From the NCBI GenBank assembly GCA_963742315.1, contig CAVULE010000015.1, forward strand, positions 186,001-250,000: a DNA stretch of 64,000 nt. Direction: 5' to 3'. A program made the translations under genes and the position numbers. The notes under the pieces are model-generated. The model was not told the DNA's origin. It searched no databases and saw nothing but the letters and a program-made list of their open reading frames with translations. Of this stretch, positions 17,710 through 26,594 are shown one piece after another (within the stretch, counting starts at the first letter, position 1; the number at the start of each line of letters is the position of its first letter). This DNA comes from AV69 sp963742315 (GTDB lineage Bacteria; Verrucomicrobiota; Verrucomicrobiia; Chthoniobacterales; UBA10450).

Positions 17710-18354
17710 ATGCGCTCGAAAATCTCTCCTTTCACGTGGGTGGGCCTCTTTATCTCGCTTTTCGGATTCATCGCGCTGCGTCTCACCTTCCGGGCCTTCG
17801 GCGTGTCCAACTCGATTGCCGCCTCTGTCGGCAGAGAAGTAGCGGTCTGGATCATGGCGGCTGTTCTCATTCTGTTGGTTCGATTCGGCGAAAGGCTGCC
17901 GCTGAAGTCCATTGGTCTGGGCACGGCGCCCTGGCGCGAATCGATTCGTTTCGGGTGCATTCTTACCGGCCTTTGCGGCGTCACGGCTTGGATTGTTATC
18001 CTATTCACCGGGTATGGGCACGGACCGGGCTCGCCCGAGTTCAACAAAGAGCCAATATGGTTTGAGACGCTGGCCGTGCTTCGGTCAGGAATTGTAGAAG
18101 AACTATTTTTCCGCGGTTACGCGATTGAACGGCTGGAGTCGATTGGCTGTGGCCGTGTACTCTCGGCGGCAATTCCGCTGGCGATTTTTGCGGCAACACA
18201 TTGGACCGGGGGAATCCCGAACATCATCATCGCCTTGGTCGTTGGGGCGGTGTTGACCCTGTTCTACCTATGGCGGCGCGACCTGGTGGCAAACATGATC
18301 GGTCACGGACTGAGCGACTTTCTCGGGCTGGTGTTACCGCGTTTTTTTCATTGA
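17710..18354 (+). CDS. CPBP-family intramembrane metalloprotease
   Basis: 214 residues with about six transmembrane helices. The CPBP (Rce1/Abi) signatures are present: EELFFRGY (two Glu), FAATHWTGG (His) and IGHGLSDF (His-X3-Asp). Rce1-like enzymes cleave substrates within the membrane; bacterial members are often involved in bacteriocin immunity or protein processing. The gene stands alone between two Tat-SDR genes, with no obvious substrate nearby. Confidence 0.88.
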   Translation: MRSKISPFTWVGLFISLFGFIALRLTFRAFGVSNSIAASVGREVAVWIMAAVLILLVRFGERLPLKSIGLGTAPWRESIRFGCILTGLCGVTAWIVILFTGYGHGPGSPEFNKEPIWFETLAVLRSGIVEELFFRGYAIERLESIGCGRVLSAAIPLAIFAATHWTGGIPNIIIALVVGAVLTLFYLWRRDLVANMIGHGLSDFLGLVLPRFFH

Positions 18355-18514
18355 CGGCCTTAAGCGCTACCTTTGAAATCTTCAACGATTTGAAGCTCGT
18401 CCGATCCTGATCGCGTGGTTGTCATGTTGATCGAAAAAGTTTGCTCGCCGCGGCGAGAAACATCTTCGAGCTGCTTACCGGATTAGCCGAAAGCATTGTA
18501 AATCCGGAGGTTTG

Positions 18515-18544
18515 ATGAAAAACGACGTCTACGCGACGGCATAA
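18515..18544 (+). other. Nine-codon mini-frame with a strong Shine-Dalgarno
   Basis: GGAGG at 18506-18510 precedes an ATG at 18515 that reads MKNDVYATA and then stops. It lies about 190 bp upstream of the second Tat-SDR gene. It could be a leader peptide or the broken start of a lost gene. Nothing else is recognised in 18355-18735. Confidence 0.25.
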
Positions 18545-18735
18545 CGCGCGACCGCAGCGGCAATCCAACGATTGCTAGCTGCGAACGCGTGAATTGACGC
18601 GATTGACAGCGGCATACGAGTAGCCGGAGAAATCTGCGCCTGATGCGGCGAGATTCACCTAAAGGCTTCGAAACAAATGCGGTTTCAAGTATGAAGCAAA
18701 AGCAGCCAGAAACGCGCCCCAAACGTAACGTCATT

Positions 18736-19737
18736 ATGAACGAACAGAATACAGTCAGCCGCCGTCGAATGCTGAGTGGATTGGGCGCGGGGTTTGCCGC
18801 GGCTGCCCTCCCAAGCGTCTTTGCTGCACAACCAACCCAGGAATCTATGACACCGGAAAAATTGCAGGATCCGACTACCAAATATCCGAAACCACCATTT
18901 CAGGATCAGTCGCAGCCGTGGCCCGGACTGGCCAGCAAAATGGAACCGCGGCCGGATCATGGCGAGAAGAGTTACAAGGGTTCCGGTCGATTGATGGGAC
19001 GGAAGGCGCTGATCACCGGCGGCGACTCAGGAATGGGAAGGGCCGCCGCCATCGCCTATGCCCGTGAAGGCGCCGATGTCGCGATTAATTATTTTCCCAC
19101 GGAACAACCCGATGCCGACGAAGTCATCGCGTTGATTAAGGAAGCGGGCCGCAAAGGAATCGCGCTGCCCGGCGACTTACGAGAAGAAGCATTTTGCAAG
19201 AAGCTGGTAGCCGATGCGATGAGCGGTCTGGGTGGTCTGGACATCCTAGTCTGCAACGCTGCCAGGCAACAAACTCGCGCGTCGATTCTCGACGTCTCGT
19301 CTGAGGATTTCGATGCCACGATGAAGACCAACGTTTATGCACCGTTCTGGATCATCAAAGCTGCGCTGCCGCATCTGCAACCAGGCTCGGTCATCATCGG
19401 CACAACGTCGGAGCAAGCCACCGATCCGACGCCTGATCTCTACGACTACGCGCAGACAAAGGCCGCCACCACTAACTATGTGAGATCGCTAGCGAAACAA
19501 CTTGCTTCGAAAGGCATCCGGGTAAACGGAGTTGCGCCCGGTCCGATCTGGACGCCGTTGCAGGTGAGTGGCGGAGCTACCCAGGAGAAGCTGAAAGAGT
19601 TCGGAGGCAAAACGCCAATGGGCCGCCCTGGTCAGCCAGCGGAACTTGGTTCGATCTACGTTCAGTTAGCAGCGAGCGATGCCAGCTACGCCACCGGGCA
19701 AGTTTACGGCGCCGCTGGCGGTAGCGGACAGCCATAG
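18736..19737 (+). CDS. Tat-exported SDR, general-stress type (YghA-like)
   Basis: 333 residues from the ATG at 18736. A Tat signal (SRRRMLSGLGAGFAAAALP) leads to a Pro-rich linker and an SDR domain with loop TGGDSGMGRAAA, CNAARQQ, the active-site Ser (TTSEQ) and YAQTK. The linker-plus-core layout (DPTTKYPKPPFQDQSQPWPG, then RLMGRKALITGGDSGMG) is that of the YghA/YhdF group of general-stress SDRs; fusion to a Tat signal is the unusual part. The start gives a compact n-region with the twin arginine at residues 10-12. A longer frame to 18643 is less likely. Confidence 0.88.
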   Translation: MNEQNTVSRRRMLSGLGAGFAAAALPSVFAAQPTQESMTPEKLQDPTTKYPKPPFQDQSQPWPGLASKMEPRPDHGEKSYKGSGRLMGRKALITGGDSGMGRAAAIAYAREGADVAINYFPTEQPDADEVIALIKEAGRKGIALPGDLREEAFCKKLVADAMSGLGGLDILVCNAARQQTRASILDVSSEDFDATMKTNVYAPFWIIKAALPHLQPGSVIIGTTSEQATDPTPDLYDYAQTKAATTNYVRSLAKQLASKGIRVNGVAPGPIWTPLQVSGGATQEKLKEFGGKTPMGRPGQPAELGSIYVQLAASDASYATGQVYGAAGGSGQP

Positions 19738-19985
19738 AAATTCGTGTTCCGGCAATGGTTTGGTTCCGCGCATCGCGTTACTGATGGCAAGGCTGAACCT
19801 CCTTGTCGCAGGCATGGCAGCAGTCCCTCTGGACTTCGCAGGTCCTTGGGTTTGCCGTGCTACGTGCATCGACGCAAAAAAGAAATCCGTGCTTGGTGAA
19901 ATGCTCGGCGATGCCCTAGGACCAGCCCTCTGCGTGCAACTAATCCGGTTAACCCATCACATGTGCGAATGAAAGACAACCTAAC

Positions 19986-20201
19986 CTATTGGCGATGGCC
20001 ATTTTTTAGTTCCCACATCCGAATTGCTGCAAGCAACAGCCTTTGAGTTTGGCCAATAATCGCTCCTTTTCGGACGGTCGAAGTTAGCCGCACCGTGGCA
20101 TCGGTATGCAGTTGATGATGAGGTGCACTGGTTTTTCCCGTCACCTTTCTGGCCTCGGTCCGCCGATGATACTCGCGTGAACTCATTCTTTCGCGCGGCA
20201 T
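19986..20201 (-). CDS. Doubtful small protein of unknown function
   Basis: 71 residues. The C-terminal half (TSTVRKGAIIGQTQRLLLAA and IRMWELKNGHRQ) looks like an amphipathic helix, but there is no good ribosome binding site and no known family. It may be chance or the remnant of a gene. Confidence 0.25.
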   Translation of the reverse strand: MPRERMSSREYHRRTEARKVTGKTSAPHHQLHTDATVRLTSTVRKGAIIGQTQRLLLAAIRMWELKNGHRQ

Positions 20202-20334
20202 TGGAATTGCCTACGCCGTCGGCGGTGAGATCCCTTTGCATAATACTGAAAAGAAAACAGCAATATTAGCGTCAACAATCGGGCGGTATTCTGATCGCTG
20301 AGTAAGCGAAAATCTTATCGCTGCCCAAGAAAAC

Positions 20335-20364
20335 GGGCCGGGCGGAATTTCACCACCCGGCCGC
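20335..20364 (-). terminator. Stem-loop, possible minus-strand terminator
   Basis: GGGCCGGGCGG and CCACCCGGCC form a GC-rich stem around AATTTCA. Read on the minus strand it is followed by CGTTTTCTT, which favours a minus-strand terminator. Confidence 0.4.
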
Positions 20365-20825
20365 CTATCGGACTTCCGGACCTTTTACTAGCCCCAGGCA
20401 AACATTGTCCCATCTTTGCGTTGACGCAGTCAATGGGTTTGATCAGCTGCCAGCGCCAAAAGCAGTGCCGCTATGATCGAGCAATTGGAAGAGCGGCGTA
20501 GCCATCGCATGGCGATGGCATGCGCGAAATCTGCGCGTACTGCTCGACCATGGGGTGAAGCTTGTGCGAGATTGAGTCCGCCGTAATCCGCACCAAACCA
20601 ATGCGCTGGCTGGTGTATGCCAATTTGTCTCGGACTGGGTGAAATGCTGTGTCACACCGTGCTATCGCTATGGAACTCGCTTCGTGCGCTTGTATTACAG
20701 ATAGCCTTAACTTCCGCCAACTTATGTAGGTGATAAGCCGATTAATCTCTGTGGCATCCCAATAGCTAAGGCCGACGCTGGAGCGATAAGAACCTAGCTT
20801 TAACAAACCTAGAATTTGGCGCGTT

Positions 20826-21029
20826 ATGAAAATACTCGCGACCCTAATTGCAAAGGAATTAAAGAATGCGAAGCACTATGCCGTATACGAACCGGAATTG
20901 GCGCGGGTTTGGCCAGATGGGGAAAACGGCGAAGCCCAAATCGCATCATTTGCCAAAAAGCACGGCTGGCGACTTCGCCACTACAGCCACGGATTCTGCG
21001 CAATCTTTGATAAAGAGCCATCTCGCTGA
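20826..21029 (+). CDS. Small conserved-looking cytoplasmic protein
   Basis: 67 residues: MKILATLIAKELKNAKHYAV, then YEPELARVWPDGENGEAQ and KHGWRLRHYSHGFCAIFDKE. It has the even composition and ordered alpha/beta pattern of a real protein, and its first ATG gives a sensible N-terminus. No named domain is recognised. The 3' end lies 22 bp from the convergent Cys-motif gene. Confidence 0.65.
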   Translation: MKILATLIAKELKNAKHYAVYEPELARVWPDGENGEAQIASFAKKHGWRLRHYSHGFCAIFDKEPSR

Positions 21030-21051
21030 AATCCGTTTGATAGCGCTTTTT

Positions 21052-21360
21052 CTAAGAGTGCGGTTTTCCGAATAGACTCTTTGCCGTCTGACGCTGGCGG
21101 CCTAACGAGACGAATCTCGCGGGTAGTGTTCGATTGACGGGCAAGATCCAGTCAGCGGGCGTGGAGCATTTGAGGCGCAAAGCGCGTAGGCCATTAGTGC
21201 CGCCTACTACTTCGATTTGGCTCCCTGAGATTATGGTCTTGCAGATGAAGCAATAGAGTTGGTCATCGAGGGAGGTCCATGCCCGGCTTTTATCGAGCCG
21301 TCGCAAAGCTGCGAGCTTATCTTCTGCGCCCGATCGCATCGGCTGCGAGGGAGGAAGCAT
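21052..21360 (-). CDS. Cys-motif small protein, copy 1 (likely lost one ligand)
   Basis: 102 residues from the ATG at 21360. It is a paralogue of the divergent protein at 21572: both share AEDKL..LRRLD..R.W.SLDD, a CxxC (CFIC here), a VGGT.G.....R..C.TP segment and an APADW/TPADW end. In this copy the second Cys pair is reduced (LKCSTPADW instead of ICPTPNCTSAPADW), so a zinc-ribbon site, if present in the family, is incomplete. An earlier start at 21402 is possible. Function unknown. Confidence 0.6.
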   Translation of the reverse strand: MLPPSQPMRSGAEDKLAALRRLDKSRAWTSLDDQLYCFICKTIISGSQIEVVGGTNGLRALRLKCSTPADWILPVNRTLPARFVSLGRQRQTAKSLFGKPHS

Positions 21361-21486
21361 GGTGTCGATAGTGACTAATTGCGTCGCAATTAGCAAGAAC
21401 ACCGTCGGCGAACTATGAAGGGCGAGAACGTGAGTCGCCGAGGTTAGTTACGTCGGCGCTCGACAGTTGGCGGCGATAGACATTTC

Positions 21487-21502
21487 CGTATGCGAGCATA
21501 CG
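21487..21502. promoter_or_regulatory. Palindrome between divergent paralogues, possible operator
   Basis: CGTATGC and GCATACG flank a two-base centre, a perfect 7-bp inverted repeat. It sits in the 210 bp between the start codons of the two divergent Cys-motif genes. Confidence 0.35.
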
Positions 21503-21571
21503 ACTTTGACCGACGATGCGATAGGGCCCCTCACCGATTGCATCTTCACGCACAACGAGACACGCTAAAAC

Positions 21572-21973
21572 ATGCGAACCCAGAGTGTCATTCCGGTGGA
21601 AGCCGAAGATAAACTACGCTGGTTACGGCGCCTGGACGGTGGCCGCGGATGGGAATCGCTGGACGATCACCGCGTGTGTCGATGTTGCGGCAAGACTTTT
21701 AGCGGCCGGGAGCTGCAGCTTGTAGGCGGGACGCGCGGGCACGGCCCAGTGCGATTTATTTGCCCGACACCGAACTGCACGTCGGCGCCCGCCGATTGGC
21801 GCTACCCACATGAACGCGGAGCCTCAGCAAAACAGTCCGCTTCGCGGTTCCGACGGCCACATGTTGTCCGCGTCAAACACGCGAGACATGTTCTGAGGCG
21901 CGATAAACAAAAGGCGAACTGGGTGTGGAAACTCAGACACGCACTTCAGCGTCACCTAGGTTTGCCGGTTTAG
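21572..21973 (+). CDS. Cys-motif small protein, copy 2 (probable zinc ribbon)
   Basis: 133 residues. The N-terminal domain matches copy 1 (21052-21360). It has CRCCGKTFSGRELQLVGG and FICPTPNCTSAPADW, i.e. CxxC and CxxxxC pairs that could bind zinc. The C-terminal 50 residues are Arg/Lys/His-rich and have no counterpart in copy 1; they may bind nucleic acid. No named family is recognised. Confidence 0.65.
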   Translation: MRTQSVIPVEAEDKLRWLRRLDGGRGWESLDDHRVCRCCGKTFSGRELQLVGGTRGHGPVRFICPTPNCTSAPADWRYPHERGASAKQSASRFRRPHVVRVKHARHVLRRDKQKANWVWKLRHALQRHLGLPV

Positions 21974-22004
21974 GAATGCTCTTACTTTTCTCGCCTATCT
22001 GAGC

Positions 22005-22237
22005 GACTGGTCGTCTCAAAAGGCTCAAACCGTTTTCCGCATCAGCTGCGAATTCGGCGTGTGAAAGAGCCTACCATTGATCCGTGCAAAGTGGAGTCTG
22101 CGGCCACCGAATATGCACTCCATACGAAACAAGTTCGGCAAAACCGGCTCCGACTTTTTAGGTTCCGCACGAAACTGAAGCGGCAAAACGCGCCGGGCTA
22201 TCGGGAGAAGGCGCAGCGTCCAACTATCGGTTAGGGG
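22005..22237 (-). repeat. Intergenic repeat A, copy 2 (inverted)
   Basis: The reverse complement matches 12234-12468 over almost its whole length. The copies lie about 9.6 kb apart in opposite orientation, so recombination between them would invert the DNA between. Homology ends near TTGAGACGAC on one side and CCCCTAACCGATAG on the other. Confidence 0.75.
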
Positions 22238-22270
22238 CTGGTCCGGCCGAATCCTATTCGGTCTGCCGCT

Positions 22271-23209
22271 TTATTTTTTGACGATCTCCTTCTCCTTTTT
22301 GGGCTTAATGCGATGCGTTTCCTTACTCCGCAAACCTTCGTGTCGATGTTGCAATTCCAGGTTGCCTTCCGGTTCTTTTCGTAATGACTTTGGGACCAAA
22401 TCGCCGACTGGACCCTTGGCGATAGTCGTCCCGCCATCGACCACGTAAAGCGCGCCGGTCACGTAACTCGCTTCGTCGGAAGCGAGGAATGCATACACAT
22501 TCGCTACTTCCTCCGTCGTTCCGCGCCGCGCCAGCGGAACAGCCTGGATCAGATTCTTTTCCATTTCCTCGTCCATCGGGCCAGTCTTCTTATGCGTCCA
22601 GGCGGTGTCGATCGGCCCAGGACATACGCAGTTCGCTCGCACACCATTTTGCGCCTGCTCGACCGCGATCCCGCGCATGAAGGCGTGCATCCAGCCTTTC
22701 GTTCCACCGTAAGTCGTATTTTGCGCCAGCCCAATCATACCGGATTCCGATCCCGCCGACACGATGTTCCCGCGCGTCTTTTGCAAATGCGGCAGCGAGA
22801 ACCGCGTCATCATGAAAGCGGAACGAATATTCATCCGAATCGTCCGGTCGAAGTCTTCCAACGGATAATCCTCTGTCATCGCATTATCGAGAAAGACGCC
22901 GGCGTTATTGATGAGAATGTCGAGCCGCTCATATTTCGTTAGAGCCAACTCGACGCACGCCCAGGCCGAATTCTCATCCGAAACATCGCCTGCTTTCGGG
23001 ATCGCCTCCCCGCCTCGTTCACGGATCGCTTTTGCCACGTCTGCGATCGGATCATCGGGCAGTCCGTTCACGATTATGCGCGCGCCTTCCCAGGCAAACT
23101 TATGCGCAATTGCTTCGCCAATGCCGGTGCCAGCACCGGTAATGATCGCAACCTTCCCTTCCAACCTCCTCCTGCTGGACCCATTTCTTTCGTAAATCTT
23201 CTTGTTCAT
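22271..23209 (-). CDS. SDR-family oxidoreductase with a basic C-terminal tail
   Basis: 312 residues from the ATG at 23209. Classical SDR: TGAGTGIGEAIAHK nucleotide loop, NNAGVFLDN, catalytic Ser (SAGSES) and YGGTK, and a C-terminal ASYVTGALYVVDGG. Unlike the two SDRs at 16-20 kb it has no Tat signal and should be cytoplasmic. The C-terminal ~45 residues are an unusual Lys/Arg-rich extension (ETHRIKPKKEKEIVKK). Substrate unknown. Confidence 0.88.
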   Translation of the reverse strand: MNKKIYERNGSSRRRLEGKVAIITGAGTGIGEAIAHKFAWEGARIIVNGLPDDPIADVAKAIRERGGEAIPKAGDVSDENSAWACVELALTKYERLDILINNAGVFLDNAMTEDYPLEDFDRTIRMNIRSAFMMTRFSLPHLQKTRGNIVSAGSESGMIGLAQNTTYGGTKGWMHAFMRGIAVEQAQNGVRANCVCPGPIDTAWTHKKTGPMDEEMEKNLIQAVPLARRGTTEEVANVYAFLASDEASYVTGALYVVDGGTTIAKGPVGDLVPKSLRKEPEGNLELQHRHEGLRSKETHRIKPKKEKEIVKK

Positions 23210-23303
23210 ACAAATAAATTTCGCGCGCCAGGCAACTTTCGCGCCCGCCATTTTCGAGTCATCGGGAGGGAGCCGCCAGAGATGCGAAAAGAATACGAGC
23301 GTA

Positions 23304-24398
23304 TTACTCTTTCTTTTTTTCCGGGTCGACCTTCGGCAAGTCTTGCTTGTTGTCGCTCAACGTGCCAGTGAAAGCCTTGACGAATGCGTTACGGAAAACA
23401 TTAAAAATTGTCGTCACGACCGCTGCTTTCGGATCATCGAAATTACCGCTAAAGGGCACTTTGGTCCCGAACCGATCCTTAGGTTGATTGCGAATCATTC
23501 GTGTCAACCCGCCCACAATCCCCTGCCAGACAAAATCGATTGGATTCTTGGAATCGTGGGCAGGATTGAAAATCCCCATATGATCAAAAACGGGTTCGAC
23601 ATAGCCATTGAAACGGCCTTGATCCGAGGTCATTTCAGTCGCCAATTTTAGAGTCCCGGTCTCGAAGGTGATGCCGGCGTAAGCTTTGGCGAAATCATTT
23701 AGTTTAACCAAAGGCAATTCGCTTACTTCACTGCGCAAGGTAAAGGTGGGCTCCTCCGCGTAAGGATTGAGGGCGACACGCGCGCGGAAATCCCCGGCGC
23801 GCAATGGGCGGCCTTCTATTTGAAGCTCCGCCACCATTGTCTTGGATAGCTTCTTACTATTCGTTAGGTTTGTCGCTACCATTTGCACGCGGTCAAAGAT
23901 TACATCTACATTCGCGCTCTTGGAGAAATCGCGATAATGCACTTCTCCATTGCGGACGGTGAAGCGGTTGATCTTCAGCGGAAAGAGTTGCTTGATCTTT
24001 TGCGGCCAGGGTTTGTCGATACCGACCTGAGAATTCTCTTTGCTTGGCGCATTTACGAAATTAATTTTTGGTTCGAAGAAATCGATATTGCCGACGAAAG
24101 CGCCATCGAAGATCGCACGCCATTGTACCGAAAGATCAATCAACGGCGCGGAAAAGAATGGAACCGGCACATGCCCAGTGGTCTTTACGATCTCCACCTG
24201 GTGGATCTGGTAAGCGCCGCGCCAAAGATGCATCGTCACGGCCGTGACATGGCCGCGATATTCGGGCACTTCGGATAACTTCCGGTTTACATAATCACGC
24301 ACCCAAAACGGCAGCAGAGCGCGGATGATAACGAGAAGAATGAGCAAGTACAGCCCGATGTAGAACGGCAGCCGGTAGATACGGAGCTTGCGTTTCAT
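23304..24398 (-). CDS. DUF748/AsmA-like envelope protein
   Basis: 364 residues from the ATG at 24398. One N-terminal transmembrane helix (LPFYIGLYLLILLVIIRALL) is followed by a large periplasmic beta-rich region with the DUF748 pattern: VTMHLWRGAYQIHQVEIV, RFTVRNGEVHYRDFSKSA, and a C-terminal VPFSGNFDDPKAAVVTTIFN. The related AsmA family is linked to lipid transport and outer-membrane assembly, but the role here is not known. A longer frame to 24452 has no useful signal. Confidence 0.88.
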   Translation of the reverse strand: MKRKLRIYRLPFYIGLYLLILLVIIRALLPFWVRDYVNRKLSEVPEYRGHVTAVTMHLWRGAYQIHQVEIVKTTGHVPVPFFSAPLIDLSVQWRAIFDGAFVGNIDFFEPKINFVNAPSKENSQVGIDKPWPQKIKQLFPLKINRFTVRNGEVHYRDFSKSANVDVIFDRVQMVATNLTNSKKLSKTMVAELQIEGRPLRAGDFRARVALNPYAEEPTFTLRSEVSELPLVKLNDFAKAYAGITFETGTLKLATEMTSDQGRFNGYVEPVFDHMGIFNPAHDSKNPIDFVWQGIVGGLTRMIRNQPKDRFGTKVPFSGNFDDPKAAVVTTIFNVFRNAFVKAFTGTLSDNKQDLPKVDPEKKKE

Positions 24399-24555
24399 TC
24401 TCGGAAGAGCGGCGCGCGAAAATGCATCGCCGCATAAAGGAACGCGCTGCACGGGAGGGTAGGATGTATCGCAACCCGTTTCTCTCGCCTGCGGAGCCTT
24501 TCAGATTCCGGACGCAATTGCGGTCCCGAAGAGTCTCGTGGCTCCATCGGCCTGG

Positions 24556-25656
24556 TTATCGCAAACGCCGCTTTCCACTTCCATGCCTGCGGCGAGTTTC
24601 CGCACGCCGCGCCCCCTCGACCCAAGCGCGAAGTTCTGTTAGCGGCATAAAGTTCACGATCCGTTCCGGCGGAATTCTTGCCGCCAAAGCCGCAACGAGA
24701 GCGAGATCGATGAATTCAAATTGCCACGGATGGTGCGCGTCTGTGCCCATGGAAATTCGGGTTCCGCAACGTTTGGCAATTTTCAGCAAACTCAGGTTTA
24801 AATCCTGCCGATCGGGGTAAGCGTCGATCTCCACCGCTTTATCGAGTCGTGCCGCCTCGCGAAAGACCGTTTCCCAATCCGCGCGCAAGCCGAAACGATA
24901 ATTGTAAATCCGACCGCGGGGGTGTCCAAGAATCTGGATGTCGGGATTACGAATGGCGGCGAGATAACGGTCAGTCTGGTCTTCCTTGCGGCGCAATGCG
25001 GAATGAAAAGAACCGAGCACAAGATCAAGCGACCGCAGCGCGGTTGAATCCATATCACCCTTGCCGACGGGATTGAGATTCATCTCGATGGAATGCAAGA
25101 CGGTGAGGCCCTTATCGCACGCGCGCAACTCGCGATTAACAGCGTCGATCTCAGCTGACTGTTTCTTCAGCTTTGCTTCATTAATTCCATTCGCGATGGA
25201 CAGACCTTTGGAATGATCTGTAATGGCAATGTATTCGTAACCGCGCGCGCTGGCCGCCTCCGCCATCGTGCGAATATCGTCGGAGCCATCGCTCCAATTG
25301 GTGTGCATTTGCAAGTCGCCGCGAAGCCGCGAGCGCCAGGAAGCTGCTTTGGCCAGGCGAAGGCGACTTTCAGCGAGGGTGAGAAATTCTTTTCGCAGCG
25401 GCGGCGGACGCGGCGGATGCTGCCTCCGCCGAATCCATTGCCGGATTTGTTTCTGCAGGAACGGTCCAACATGCGCCAGCTCTGTCAGCGGGCGCTTTTC
25501 TGTGACTAAGTCGCGCGCCTCGGCTTCCCAAAGAAATGCGCTTCGCGCGGCCCGCCGATAGGCGCGTTGCAAAACATAGGAAGCTTCGTTCGCTTCGCGC
25601 GAAAGCAGCTCCGCAAGTTCGGCGTTACTCGGCGGAAGGTCGATGTGCGCTTGCAA
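24556..25656 (-). CDS. PolX-like PHP-domain phosphoesterase without the polymerase core
   Basis: 366 residues. The C-terminal two-thirds is a PHP domain: DLQMHTNWSDGSDD, AITDHSKGLSIANG, HSIEMNLNP, ILGHPRGRIYNY and SMGTDAHHPWQ, all metal ligands of the PolX subgroup. The N-terminal ~100 residues hold a helix-hairpin-helix-like segment (ELAHVGPFLQKQIRQWIRRR) but no nucleotidyltransferase core, so this is a PolX-type exonuclease or phosphoesterase module alone. The start is a TTG at 25656; no better ATG lies nearby. It may act in DNA repair, with phosphatase activity as the alternative. Confidence 0.85.
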   Translation of the reverse strand: MQAHIDLPPSNAELAELLSREANEASYVLQRAYRRAARSAFLWEAEARDLVTEKRPLTELAHVGPFLQKQIRQWIRRRQHPPRPPPLRKEFLTLAESRLRLAKAASWRSRLRGDLQMHTNWSDGSDDIRTMAEAASARGYEYIAITDHSKGLSIANGINEAKLKKQSAEIDAVNRELRACDKGLTVLHSIEMNLNPVGKGDMDSTALRSLDLVLGSFHSALRRKEDQTDRYLAAIRNPDIQILGHPRGRIYNYRFGLRADWETVFREAARLDKAVEIDAYPDRQDLNLSLLKIAKRCGTRISMGTDAHHPWQFEFIDLALVAALAARIPPERIVNFMPLTELRAWVEGARRAETRRRHGSGKRRLR

Positions 25657-25771
25657 TTGAGATTGGAGGAAACGCCGCGATGGAACCTCTACGGCAGATC
25701 TTTCAGTGTTCTAGTTCCATAAAAATCTCGGCGACAATCTGGCTTTGCTTTTGACAAGCCGTCCTCCGACT

Positions 25772-26308
25772 CTATTTGCGGCGCTTCGTTCGGCGCTTTT
25801 GTTTTTTGACCAACTCCTCCGCCCGTTTCGGGCCGAACCGCCCGAGTGGCCGGAATTTTTTTCCGCGTTCCTGATTATAGGAGATGAAAAAGTGTTCGAT
25901 CTCCTTTAGCAGCGCTGGGCTCAGATCGGAGAGCGATTTAACTTCGGCATGAGTTGGTGATTTGGCCGCGACCGCGATCAATCGATCGTTGCGCTCGGTC
26001 TTACCATTTTCGCTTTGTTCGGCTTCGATAACACCGACGAGACGCGATTCGATGAGGCAACCACAGAAGGCGGGTTCATCCATCAAGATCAGTGCGTCGA
26101 GCGGATCGCCATCGTCGGCCACAGTCCCGGGAATCGAGCCGAAATCGAACGGGAAAACCGTACCTTGCGGAAGGACGCTCTTAAGGACGTAGGCTTTGCG
26201 CTTCATGTCGAAGGCGAACTTGCTTCGACATCCCTTAGGTGTGTCGATGACAACGTTCAAAGTGCCTGACTTGGCATCGAAGGGCGGCAATCTCCTAAGC
26301 AAATTCAT
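25772..26308 (-). CDS. ppa: Inorganic pyrophosphatase, family I
   Basis: 178 residues. It hydrolyses pyrophosphate to phosphate, driving biosynthetic reactions. Typical elements are VIDTPKGCRSKFAFD, the tract FPFDFGSIPGTVADDGDPLD with the family signature D-x-D-P-x-D (DGDPLDA), and a C-terminal helix. The length is at the short end for the family and the C-terminus carries a Lys/Arg-rich tail (KKQKRRTKRRK). The gene is monocistronic as far as can be seen. Confidence 0.9.
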   Translation of the reverse strand: MNLLRRLPPFDAKSGTLNVVIDTPKGCRSKFAFDMKRKAYVLKSVLPQGTVFPFDFGSIPGTVADDGDPLDALILMDEPAFCGCLIESRLVGVIEAEQSENGKTERNDRLIAVAAKSPTHAEVKSLSDLSPALLKEIEHFFISYNQERGKKFRPLGRFGPKRAEELVKKQKRRTKRRK

Positions 26309-26594
26309 TTATCTTACGAGTTCGCGCTTCGCATTAAAATCACGCGGCCCATTTCCAACCTTTTCACAAGGCAATATTTGCGATGTCTGTGCGTTGCTGT
26401 GCCGACGCCAAGAGATCGAAGCCCAAAAGACTCTGAAGATATGATACTAAGACAACCGAGGCACTTTCCTGTCACCTTACAGCTGACGTTTCCTTGGTTT
26501 TGTTCGGTTCATCATATCCCATCACCCCGACGCTGAAGCGCGTCGGCCGTGGCGGCTTTACTGACACCACATAGAAGAAAAAACAAAGAAGTTC

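Larger units (their letters stand above)
19738..20825. other. Gene-poor interval of about 1.1 kb
   Basis: Apart from one doubtful minus-strand frame (19986-20201) and one hairpin (20335-20364), nothing convincing was seen. Frames on both strands lack domain-like sequence. Confidence 0.5.
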
